The notes below the pieces were generated by a model, which searched no databases, had not been told where the DNA came from, and worked only from the letters and a program-made list of their open reading frames with translations. From Reyranella sp. (GTDB lineage Bacteria; Pseudomonadota; Alphaproteobacteria; Reyranellales; Reyranellaceae), in assembly GCF_004297405.1 (NCBI RefSeq), contig NZ_SCVC01000035.1, positions 1 to 64,000 on the forward strand: a stretch of 64,000 bases of DNA, written 5' to 3'. Below are positions 8,972 through 17,554 of the stretch, piece by piece (position 1 is the first letter of the stretch; each line of letters begins with the position of its first letter). The translations under genes and the position numbers were made by a program.

Positions 8972-11283
8972 CCGCCCATCCTTCGACGATCGACACGATC
9001 GGCCAGTCGCCTCGACGCCGCGAAGATCGGCGCTTTGTCACCGGCCAGGGCGCTTATCTCGACGATCTTCGCTTCGAGGGTCTCGTGCACGCGGTGGTGC
9101 TGCGCTCACCGCACGCCCATGCCCGCATCCACTCCATCAATGTCGAAGCGGCGCGGCGCGCACCCGGTGTGCTGGCAGTGCTGACAGCGGCCGACGCGGC
9201 CGCTGACAGGCTGAAGCCATTCCGACCTTACGCCGAGACCAATACGCAAACCGGCGAGCGCTTCGCCTTCGCGCCCCAGCCGCTGCTTGCCCACGACAAG
9301 GTCAGGTTCGCCGGCGAACCGGTCGCCCTGGTTGTCGCCGAGAACAAGGCGCAGGCGCTCGACGCTGCCGAGCTGATCGACGTCGACTACGAGGCACTGC
9401 CCGCGATCACGACGGCTGAAGCGGCCCGGGCTTCCGGCGCGCCGCAGCTCGCCGCGGAGATTCCCGCCAACACCTGTCTCGACTGGCAAACCGGCGACAT
9501 CGCTGGCGCAGATGCTGCCTTCGCACGTGCCGCCCATGTCGTCTCGCTCGCCCTCGGCAATCACCGTGTCGTGACGAATCCTATGGAGCCGCGCGGTGCT
9601 GTGGGATCGTTCGATGTCGAGACCGGACGCTACACGCTCCACGTTTCCAGTCAGAACATCCATATCAACCGCACCTTCGTGGCGCGATCGCTCGGCCTCG
9701 AAGCGAAGGATGTGCGCTTCGTGGCGCGCGATGTCGGCGGCGGCTTCGGCGCCAAGAACTTCGCCTACGTCGAACATGCGCTGATCCTGTGGGCCGCCCG
9801 GCGCACCGGCCGCGCGGTCAAGTGGATCGCAAGCCGCAGCGACGTGTTCCTGTCCGATCACGCGGCACGCGATATGCAGGCCGACGCCTCGTTTGCGCTC
9901 GATGCGGAGGGCCGCTTCCTGGCGCTCAGGATCGCCAGCGTCGCCAATCTCGGCGCCTACATGATCGGCGTCGGCGGTGGCGTGCTCACGAACCAGTACG
10001 TTCACCTGCAGGGGTCGGTGTATCGCATTCCGTCGATCGCGCTGCATGTCGTGGCGGTCGTGACCAATACCGCACCGATCGGCGTGACGCGCGGGCCAGG
10101 CTTCGCCGAAGCCATCAACGTCGTGGAGCGGCTGATCGACGAAGCGGCGCGGCAGACCGGCATCGACCGCGCCGAGCTCCGCCGCCGCAACATGGTGCCA
10201 CCCCAGGCGATGCCCATGACCAACGCCTTCGGCTTCCAGGTCGATAGCGGCCATTTTGCCGAATCGCTCGACGCCGCCCTGTCTCGCGCCGACCGAGCGG
10301 GATTCATCGAGAGGCGGACAGAGAGCGCGGCGCGCGGCCGCCTGCGCGGTTTGGGCTTCGCCTATCACATCAAGGGAACGGGCGGGCCGCCGGACGAGAA
10401 TGTCGATGTCCGGTTCGAAGCCGACGGCACGGTGTCGCTGATCACCGGCACGCAGCATATCGGCCAGGGACACGAAACCACGTTCCCGCAAATGCTGGCG
10501 ACGCGGCTCGGCGTGGCAAACGAACGTGTCCGCCTGATCCAGGGCGATACCGACCTAATCCCGGCAGGTGGCGGTCACGGCAGTTCGCGCGCCACCTACA
10601 TGGGCGGCACGGCGATCTGGCGCGCCTGCGATGAGATCATCGCCAAGGGGACGGTGCTTGCCGCGGAAGCACTGGAGGCGGCCGAAGCCGATATCCGCTT
10701 CGAGGGAGACCGCTTCGTCGTCTCCGGCACCGACCGTGCCATCGGCCTGTTCGAGGTGGCGGCGCTAGGGCGTGAGAAGGGCAAACCGCTCGACACCTTC
10801 CATGCCTGGACGCGCGAGCACATGACCTTTCCCAACGGCGCGCATGTCGTGGAAGTCGAGATCGACCGCGACACCGGCCGCGTCGAGCTGGTGCGCTACA
10901 CCGCCGTCGACGACTATGGCGTGCTGGTCAATCCCATGGTGGCGACCGGCCAGGCGCATGGCGCCATGGCACAGGGCGTTGGTCAGGCTCTGCTGGAGCA
11001 GGCGGTTTACGATCCCAAGTCGGGTCAGATGGTGACGGGATCGTTCATGGACTATGCCCTGCCCCGCGCCGACGACCTGCCGTCCTTCGACCTCGGCTTC
11101 AACGGCACACCTTGCACGACCAATCCGTTGGGCGTGAAAGGGTGCGGCGAAGCAGGCGCCATCGCGGCCTTTCCGGCCATCGCCAACGCCATCCTCGATG
11201 CGCTCGCGCCGCTCGGCGTGCGTAACTTCGAGGGACCAGCAAGCCCTGCCCGGATCTGGCAGGCAATCGAGGCTGCCAAATGA
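8968..11283 (+). CDS. Molybdenum hydroxylase large subunit (xanthine dehydrogenase/CoxL family)
   Basis: A 771-residue molybdopterin-binding subunit. The N-terminal a/b-hammerhead domain (RRREDRRFVTGQGAYLDD onward) is followed by the cofactor-contact motifs VGGGFGAK, GTQHIGQGHETTF and a C-terminal GCGEAGAIAA with the catalytic-type glutamate. The active-site loop reads GVTRGPGFAEA, so neither the CO dehydrogenase AYxCSFR nor the form-II AYRGAGR motif is present. The substrate is probably a purine, aldehyde or N-heterocycle. No FAD medium or 2Fe-2S small subunit lies next to it, which is unusual. It overlaps both neighbours by four bases. Confidence 0.88.
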   Translation: MTAHPSTIDTIGQSPRRREDRRFVTGQGAYLDDLRFEGLVHAVVLRSPHAHARIHSINVEAARRAPGVLAVLTAADAAADRLKPFRPYAETNTQTGERFAFAPQPLLAHDKVRFAGEPVALVVAENKAQALDAAELIDVDYEALPAITTAEAARASGAPQLAAEIPANTCLDWQTGDIAGADAAFARAAHVVSLALGNHRVVTNPMEPRGAVGSFDVETGRYTLHVSSQNIHINRTFVARSLGLEAKDVRFVARDVGGGFGAKNFAYVEHALILWAARRTGRAVKWIASRSDVFLSDHAARDMQADASFALDAEGRFLALRIASVANLGAYMIGVGGGVLTNQYVHLQGSVYRIPSIALHVVAVVTNTAPIGVTRGPGFAEAINVVERLIDEAARQTGIDRAELRRRNMVPPQAMPMTNAFGFQVDSGHFAESLDAALSRADRAGFIERRTESAARGRLRGLGFAYHIKGTGGPPDENVDVRFEADGTVSLITGTQHIGQGHETTFPQMLATRLGVANERVRLIQGDTDLIPAGGGHGSSRATYMGGTAIWRACDEIIAKGTVLAAEALEAAEADIRFEGDRFVVSGTDRAIGLFEVAALGREKGKPLDTFHAWTREHMTFPNGAHVVEVEIDRDTGRVELVRYTAVDDYGVLVNPMVATGQAHGAMAQGVGQALLEQAVYDPKSGQMVTGSFMDYALPRADDLPSFDLGFNGTPCTTNPLGVKGCGEAGAIAAFPAIANAILDALAPLGVRNFEGPASPARIWQAIEAAK

Positions 11284-11873
11284 GACGAGAAGCCCCTTCT
11301 GCCCAGCGCAACCGCCAGCCCATTCTCGACGTGCTGAAGCATCATCTCCCTGCCGCAGGTCTGGTGCTGGAGATTGCGAGCGGTACGGGCGAGCATGTCG
11401 TGCACTTCGCGGCCACGGCCCCCTACCTCACCTTCCAGCCTAGCGACCCCGACGACGGTGCCCGCGCCAGCATTGACGGCTGGGTAGAGACGCTCCGGCT
11501 CCCCAATGTCCGGCCGGCCGTAGCCCTCGACGTCACGTCATCCATCTGGCCGGTCGATCACGCTTCCGCGATCTTGTGCAGCAACATGATCCATATCGCG
11601 CCCTGGGAGGCGACAGTCGGACTGATGGCCGGTGCCGGGCGCATCCTGCCAACGGGTGGGTTGCTCTTTCTCTACGGACCGTATCGGCGCGGCGGCCGAC
11701 ACACCGCGCCCAGCAACGAGGCTTTCGACCTCGATCTGCGCCGCCGCAACCCGGCCTGGGGGGTGCGCGACCTGGAGGCTGTCGCCGACCTTGCCGCTGC
11801 CCAGGGCTTTGACCCGCCGGTTACTACGGAAATGCCGGCGAACAATCTGACGCTGGCGTTTAAACGCGCTTGA
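11280..11873 (+). CDS. DUF938 SAM-dependent methyltransferase
   Basis: A 197-residue protein with the DUF938 hallmarks: APSAQRNRQPIL near the start, SAM motif VLEIASGTGEHVVHFA (residues about 29-44), QPSDPD, and a C-terminal GVRDLEAV segment. DUF938 proteins have a Rossmann methyltransferase fold and no established substrate. The ATG overlaps the stop of the molybdenum hydroxylase, so it belongs to the same transcript. A role in modifying the substrate or product of that operon is conjecture. Confidence 0.85.
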   Translation: MRREAPSAQRNRQPILDVLKHHLPAAGLVLEIASGTGEHVVHFAATAPYLTFQPSDPDDGARASIDGWVETLRLPNVRPAVALDVTSSIWPVDHASAILCSNMIHIAPWEATVGLMAGAGRILPTGGLLFLYGPYRRGGRHTAPSNEAFDLDLRRRNPAWGVRDLEAVADLAAAQGFDPPVTTEMPANNLTLAFKRA

Positions 11874-11946
11874 ACCGCCTCACGGTGGCATTCCTGCAAG
11901 GGATGCGCTAACGATTTTCGACACCGCGGGGAGCATCGTCGGGCCT

Positions 11947-13152
11947 ATGTCGAATCGCAGTGGCGTCGCTAAACAAATTGCAGTCAATCGGATTTTCCGG
12001 AGCGTCGCCGCCGTTCCGGTGCTGGCCTTCGCGCTGGCCGGCTGCAAGCCCGAGAACAAGTTCCAGCCGCCGCCGCCGGCCGAGATCAGTGTCGGCATCC
12101 CCGTGAAGCAGGAGGTGGCGCCCTTCGAGGTCCTGACCGGCAACACGGTGGCCTTTGCCACCGTCGACCTCGTCGCCCGCGTCGAGGGCTTCCTGACCTC
12201 ACAGAACTATATCGACGGCTCCGAAGCCAAGAAGGACCAGCAGCTCTTCGGCATCGAGCAGACGATGTACAAGGCCAAGGTCAAGGAGGCCGAGGCCCAG
12301 CTCGACGGCGCCAAGGCCACACTGGCCCAGGCCGAGGCCGAGTTTACCCGCCAGGAGATTCTGCTCCGCCAGAACGTCTCCGCCCAGAACACCTACGACA
12401 CTGCCAAGGCCAAACGCGACAACGCGCGGGCCAATGTCGAGAACGCCGAAGGCAACCTCACGATCGCCCAGACGAACCTCGGCTACACGACGGTTCAGGC
12501 ACCGTTCGACGGTATCGTCAGCAAGCACTTGATCTCGGTCGGCGAACTGGTCGGTGCGTCGACCGCTACCAAGCTCGCCACGATCGTCCAGCTCGATCCG
12601 ATGTACGTCACGTTCAACATGAGCGAGCAGGACGTGCTGCAGATCCGCCATAACCTCAAGGAACGTCGCCTCGACATCGAGGAGCTGAGCAAGGTCCCGG
12701 TCGAGATCGGCCTGATGAACGAGGAAGGCTTCCCCCACAAAGGCTTCCTGAACTACGTGTCGCCGGAACTCGATGCGACGACCGGCACGATCCTAGTCCG
12801 CGCCCTGTTCAACAATCCGACACGCGCCCTCATTCCCGGCTTCTTCGTGCGCGTGAAGGTACCGAAGGGCCTAGGCGCCACGGCCTCGCTGCTGGTGCCC
12901 AACCGGGTCATCGCCGAGGACCAGGCCGGCAAGTATCTCCTGACGGTCAGCAAGGACAATGTCGTCACCCAGACCCGGATCACCACCGGGCAGCTTCTCC
13001 CCAACGGCCTACGCGTCATCTCGACGGGCCTAAAGCCCGACGATCAGGTCGTCCTCAACCTGAACGGCGCCGCGATCCCTGGCGCCAAGGTCGTTCCCAA
13101 GCTGACGACTATCCCCGTTACGACCGACGGCGCTCCCGCCGCCCCGAAGTGA
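11947..13152 (+). CDS. RND efflux periplasmic adaptor (MFP, AcrA/MexE-like lipoprotein)
   Basis: A 401-residue membrane fusion protein. A signal peptide with a lipobox (ALAGC, Cys33) is followed by the HlyD/biotinyl-lipoyl half-motif (VDLVARVEGFL), a long coiled-coil hairpin rich in A/E/Q/K (residues about 95-160), the second lipoyl half (TVQAPFDGIV) and a beta-barrel. It would link the inner-membrane pump encoded 19 bases downstream to an outer-membrane channel. No TolC-type channel gene is in the window, so a distant one is presumably shared. The 73-base leader before it shows no convincing operator. Confidence 0.92.
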   Translation: MSNRSGVAKQIAVNRIFRSVAAVPVLAFALAGCKPENKFQPPPPAEISVGIPVKQEVAPFEVLTGNTVAFATVDLVARVEGFLTSQNYIDGSEAKKDQQLFGIEQTMYKAKVKEAEAQLDGAKATLAQAEAEFTRQEILLRQNVSAQNTYDTAKAKRDNARANVENAEGNLTIAQTNLGYTTVQAPFDGIVSKHLISVGELVGASTATKLATIVQLDPMYVTFNMSEQDVLQIRHNLKERRLDIEELSKVPVEIGLMNEEGFPHKGFLNYVSPELDATTGTILVRALFNNPTRALIPGFFVRVKVPKGLGATASLLVPNRVIAEDQAGKYLLTVSKDNVVTQTRITTGQLLPNGLRVISTGLKPDDQVVLNLNGAAIPGAKVVPKLTTIPVTTDGAPAAPK

Positions 13153-13171
13153 CCGGCCGGGAAACGCAACC

Positions 13172-16100
13172 ATGATCTCCGCGTTCTTCATCAACCGGCC
13201 GGTTCTGGCCAACGTCCTCGCCATCATCATCGTGCTGATCGGCGGCGTGGCGCTGGCGACCCTGCCGGTCGCGCAATATCCCAACGTCGTGCCGCCCACG
13301 GTCCAGGTCACCACGACCTATCCGGGCGCGAGCGCTGCGGTCGTCGTCAACGACGTGGCCCTGCCGGTCGAGCTGCAGGTCAACGGCGTCGAGAAGATGA
13401 TCTACATGCAGTCCTACAGCACGGACGCAGGCACCTACACGCTCACCGTGACGTTCGAGATCGGCACCGATCTCGATTTCGCGCAGGTGCTGGTGCAGAA
13501 CAAGGTCAGTGCCGCGCTTGCCTCGCTGCCCATGCCGGTGCAGGCACAGGGCCTCGTCGTCGAGAAGAAGTCGACCTCGATCCTCCAGATCGTGTCGCTG
13601 AGGTCGCCCGACGAGCGCTACGACAGCCTCTATCTCAGCAACTACGCGACCATCAACCTGGTCAACGAGCTGTCGCGCCTGCCGGGCGTCGGCAACGTCA
13701 ACGTGCTGGGCGTCGGCCAGTATTCGATGCGCGTCTGGCTCGATCCGCAGAAGCTCTATACCTTTGGTCTCACCCCCTCGGACGTGAGCCGCGTCATCCA
13801 GCAGCAGAGCCAGGACGTGACGGCGGGCCAGGTCGGCCAGCCGCCGGCGCCCAAGGGGCTCGATTTCCAGTACACGATCGACGTCGTCGGGCGCCTGAGT
13901 ACACCGGAAGAGTTCGGTAACATCATCGTCAAGGCCGACCAGGGCAATGGCGGCCGGATCGTGCGGGTTCGCGACGTCGGCCGGGTCGAGCTGGGCGCGC
14001 AAACCTATTCCCAGACCTCGCACATCAACGGCAAGCCCAATTCCGGCATCGCGATCTACCAGCTACCCGATGCCAATGCCCTCGACGTCGCCAAGCGCGT
14101 CAAGGCCAAGATGGTCGAACTGTCCAAGGCCTTCCCGGAGGGCCTGGCCTACGAGGTGCCGTTCGACACCACGCGCTTCGTGAATGCATCGATCAACGAG
14201 GTCTTCATGACCTTGATCGAGGCTGGCATCCTGGTCCTGATCGTGATCGTGATCTTCCTGCAGGACTGGCGCGCAATGCTGGTGCCAGCGACCACGATTC
14301 CCGTGACGATCATTGGCGCCTTCGCGGCCATGGCGGCGCTCGGATTCACCATCAACACGACAACCATGTTCGGCATCGTGCTGGCGATCGGTATCGTGGT
14401 CGACGATGCGATCGTGATCGTCGAAGGTGTCGCCCATCACATCGAACGAGGTATGTCGCCCCACGACGCGGCGATCAAGGCGATGGACGAGCTGTTCGGG
14501 CCGGTCATCGGCATCACCCTGGTGCTGATGTCGGTATTCCTGCCGGCGGCCTTCCTGCCCGGCCTGACCGGCCAGATGTTCGCCCAGTTCGCCCTGGTCA
14601 TCGCCGCCACGGCCCTGATCAGCGCCATCAACGCCGCCACCCTGAAGCCCACCCAGTGCGCCATGTGGCTGCGGCCGGCGACACCGCCGGAGAAGCGCAA
14701 CATCTTCTTCCGCGGCTTCAACAAGGTCTACAACAAGCTCGAGGATGGATATGCCGGCATCGTCGGCTTCATGGTCCATCGCGCCGGCATCATGGTCGTG
14801 ATCGCCCTGATCGCGGCCGGCATCGGTGCCTGGGGCGTCGCCCGCCTGCCGACCGCGTTCATTCCCAACGAGGATCAAGGCTACCTGATGATCGGCGTGC
14901 AGTTGCCGGACGGCGCCTCGCTCGAACGCACCAATGCCACGCTGCGCCAGGCCGCCGAGATCGCAATGGCCGCGCCGGGCGTCGAGAACGTCGTGGCGCT
15001 GGGCGGTATGTCGGTGCTCGACAGCAACTCGCCGCTGGCCAATGCCGCCGTGTCTTACGTCATCCTGAAGGACTGGGACGCGCGCCTGAAGGTGCCGGGC
15101 CAGGACCTCCGCTCAATCGTGTTCGGCCTGATGGACAAGTTGAAGGTCCTGCAGGATGGCCGCGCCTTCGTCATCGTGCCGCCCGCCATCCAGGGCATCG
15201 GCAATGCCGGCGGCTTCCAGATGCAGGTCGAGCAGAAGGACGGCAGCTTCGACTACACCAAGCTGCAGGCCGTGACGGATACGATGATCGAGAACGCCAG
15301 AACGCAATCGGCGCTGACCAACCTCGTCACCTCTTTCCGCGCTGGCGCCCCGCACGTGCGGATCGAGGTCGATCGCGTCAAGGCCGAGTCGCTCAGGGTT
15401 CCGGTCGGCGACGTCTTCACGACCCTGTCGAGCTACATGGGTTCGTCCTACGTCAACCGATTCAACAAGTTCGGCCTCAGCCTGCAAGTCTACATCCAAG
15501 CCGACTCGCAGTACCGCACGCGGCCCGAGGACATCCTGAGGCTGCAGGTGAAGAACCTCGACGGCCAGATGGTGCCGATCGGTGCCATCGCCGAGCTGAA
15601 GCCGGCGCTCGGCCCGCCGCTGATCAGCCTCTACAATCTCTATCCGTCGGCCGCGATCGTGGGCTCGCCTGCGGCGGGCTTCAGCTCGGGCGAGGGCATC
15701 GAGCTCATGGACCAGATCGCCAAGGCGATCCTGCCGCCCGGCACTGGTTACGAATGGACCGGCATGGCCTATCAGGAGAACATCGTCGGCAACCAGCTGA
15801 TGTACGTGTTCGCGCTCGCCATCCTGCTGGTCTATCTTTGCCTCGCTGGCCAGTACGAAAGCTGGATCGCGCCGCTCGGCGTCATCCTGGCCGTGCCGCT
15901 GGCGCTGAGTGGTCCGGCCATCGCGCTCACCGCCGTCGGCCTCGCCAACAACATCTACACCCAGATCGGCCTGATGCTGCTGATCGCGCTTGGTGCCAAG
16001 AACGCCATCCTGATCGTGGAGGTGGCACGTGAGCGCCGTCTGGTCGACGGGAAGAGCATTGTCGAGTCCGCCATCGAGGCGGCCCGCACCCGCTTCCGCC

Positions 16101-16351
16101 CGATCCTGATGACCTCGTTCGCCTTCATCCTGGGCGTCGTGCCGCTGGTGACAGCGACGGGCGCAGGGGCGAACTCGCGCATCTCGCTCGGCCTTTGCGT
16201 GTTCAGCGGCATGATCGCCTCGACCTGCCTGGCCGTGCTGTTCGTGCCGTCGTTCTTCACGGTGTTGCAGCGCTACGAGGAATGGAGCAAGGGCCGCAAG
16301 GGCGCCAAGAAGAGCAAGCCGGCCGAGCCGGTGGCAGGCACCGCCGACTGA
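13172..16351 (+). CDS. RND efflux pump permease, HAE-1 (AcrB/MexF-like)
   Basis: A 1059-residue proton-driven multidrug exporter of standard family length. It starts MISAFFINRPVLANVL, the classic HAE-1 N-terminus, with the first transmembrane helix and then the large periplasmic loop. The proton-relay aspartates lie in helix 4 (VVDDAIVIVEGV, Asp411-Asp412). Two repeats of six helices with periplasmic loops are visible, and the second half ends in the conserved GANSRISLG and FVPSFF motifs. It pairs with the preceding adaptor. There is no local regulator gene, and the substrate is unknown. Confidence 0.95.
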   Translation: MISAFFINRPVLANVLAIIIVLIGGVALATLPVAQYPNVVPPTVQVTTTYPGASAAVVVNDVALPVELQVNGVEKMIYMQSYSTDAGTYTLTVTFEIGTDLDFAQVLVQNKVSAALASLPMPVQAQGLVVEKKSTSILQIVSLRSPDERYDSLYLSNYATINLVNELSRLPGVGNVNVLGVGQYSMRVWLDPQKLYTFGLTPSDVSRVIQQQSQDVTAGQVGQPPAPKGLDFQYTIDVVGRLSTPEEFGNIIVKADQGNGGRIVRVRDVGRVELGAQTYSQTSHINGKPNSGIAIYQLPDANALDVAKRVKAKMVELSKAFPEGLAYEVPFDTTRFVNASINEVFMTLIEAGILVLIVIVIFLQDWRAMLVPATTIPVTIIGAFAAMAALGFTINTTTMFGIVLAIGIVVDDAIVIVEGVAHHIERGMSPHDAAIKAMDELFGPVIGITLVLMSVFLPAAFLPGLTGQMFAQFALVIAATALISAINAATLKPTQCAMWLRPATPPEKRNIFFRGFNKVYNKLEDGYAGIVGFMVHRAGIMVVIALIAAGIGAWGVARLPTAFIPNEDQGYLMIGVQLPDGASLERTNATLRQAAEIAMAAPGVENVVALGGMSVLDSNSPLANAAVSYVILKDWDARLKVPGQDLRSIVFGLMDKLKVLQDGRAFVIVPPAIQGIGNAGGFQMQVEQKDGSFDYTKLQAVTDTMIENARTQSALTNLVTSFRAGAPHVRIEVDRVKAESLRVPVGDVFTTLSSYMGSSYVNRFNKFGLSLQVYIQADSQYRTRPEDILRLQVKNLDGQMVPIGAIAELKPALGPPLISLYNLYPSAAIVGSPAAGFSSGEGIELMDQIAKAILPPGTGYEWTGMAYQENIVGNQLMYVFALAILLVYLCLAGQYESWIAPLGVILAVPLALSGPAIALTAVGLANNIYTQIGLMLLIALGAKNAILIVEVARERRLVDGKSIVESAIEAARTRFRPILMTSFAFILGVVPLVTATGAGANSRISLGLCVFSGMIASTCLAVLFVPSFFTVLQRYEEWSKGRKGAKKSKPAEPVAGTAD

Positions 16352-16508
16352 CCATCATTGCTGCATAAAAACCAACCAGCGGGCCAGATCGCGCCCGTTG
16401 GCAGGCGAATAGCCGCGGCGCTTCGCCTTGCCATGACAGGGAGGCTTGGCCTATTTCCGAAGCCGCCAAAAGCCTGGGAATCCTGAAGCTGTTCGTCGAG
16501 TGAGAGGA

Positions 16509-17516
16509 ATGAAGGGAAAGTTTTTTGCCAACGTCCTGCTGGCCATCGGCGTCACGCTGGCCTGCTTCCTTGCCGTAGAAGGCTTCACGCGACTCTATCT
16601 CGACGACGGGCTGCTCTACGAACTCGAGATGTGGAAGTACGCACGCGAGGTGAAGGAGCGCGACTATCGGCCCGGCATCGGCCACCGTCACCGCGCCAAT
16701 GCACATGCACAGCTTATGAACGTGGATGTGCGGACCGACGAGAACGGCTTCCGCACGCCGCCGATCCCCTTGCAGGCGCCGCCGGGCGTCGCCCGCATCG
16801 CCTTCGTGGGCGATTCGGTGACCATGGGCTGGGGTGTCGCCGAGCAGGAAACCTTCGCTCGCCAGGTCCTCGACACGCTCAAGAATCAGGGCCGCAAGGT
16901 CGACGGTTTCAACTTGGGTGTCGGCAACTGGAACACCGCGCAGGAGCTGGCTGCCTACAAGGCGATGGGCGCCAAGTTCAAACCCGACATCATCGCGCTC
17001 GTTTACTTCATCAACGATGGCGAGCCGATGCCGACCTACACCGACACGAGCTGGCTTTCGCTGCATTCGGCCGCCTGGGTCGTATTGAACTACCGGATCG
17101 ACTCGCTCCTCCGCTCGTTCGGCGAGGCCCCCGACTGGAAGCAGTATTATCGCGGCCTCTACAATGCCGATGCCGACGGCTGGCGGCGGACGCGCGAGGC
17201 GCTCGCTGGCTTTGCCCAGGTGGCGAAAGAAAGTGGCGCGAAGCTCCTGGTCTTCCACGTGCCGGAGTTGCGCGAGCTCAAGCCCTATCCTTTTCAGGAC
17301 GTGACGGACAAGGTGCGCGCCGAGGTGGAGCGCACCGGCGCCCCCTTCATCGATCTGCTGCCGGTCATCGAGAACCTCGAGCCATCGAGCCTCTGGGTGA
17401 CGGTTCCCGACCCCCATCCCAACGGCAAGGCCGAGATCGCGCTCGCCAAGGGCATGATGCCATCGATCGTCGAAACCCTCGACGGTCTGTGCAAGGCTGA
17501 GCAGAAGGGCTGCTAA
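16509..17516 (+). CDS. Membrane-anchored SGNH/GDSL-type hydrolase
   Basis: A 335-residue protein with one N-terminal hydrophobic segment (residues 5-24). It then has block I FVGDSVTMGWG with nucleophile Ser103, a Gly/Asn block (GVGNWNTAQEL), and C-terminal block V DPHPNGK with the catalytic Asp301/His303 pair. The fold predicts an esterase or acetyl-transfer reaction on an extracytoplasmic polysaccharide or lipid. The start is the ATG preceded by GAGAGGA; an upstream in-frame ATG would add a non-hydrophobic leader. It is followed after 38 bases by a related gene, suggesting a two-gene unit. Confidence 0.8.
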   Translation: MKGKFFANVLLAIGVTLACFLAVEGFTRLYLDDGLLYELEMWKYAREVKERDYRPGIGHRHRANAHAQLMNVDVRTDENGFRTPPIPLQAPPGVARIAFVGDSVTMGWGVAEQETFARQVLDTLKNQGRKVDGFNLGVGNWNTAQELAAYKAMGAKFKPDIIALVYFINDGEPMPTYTDTSWLSLHSAAWVVLNYRIDSLLRSFGEAPDWKQYYRGLYNADADGWRRTREALAGFAQVAKESGAKLLVFHVPELRELKPYPFQDVTDKVRAEVERTGAPFIDLLPVIENLEPSSLWVTVPDPHPNGKAEIALAKGMMPSIVETLDGLCKAEQKGC

Positions 17517-17554
17517 GAAAGAGCTGGCAAAACGAGGGCTACAGGAGCTTCGCT

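Noticed and set aside
8968..11283. Carbon monoxide dehydrogenase large subunit (CoxL)
   Set aside because: The AYxCSFR active-site motif is absent and no CoxM or CoxS genes are adjacent, so only the wider molybdenum hydroxylase family is claimed.
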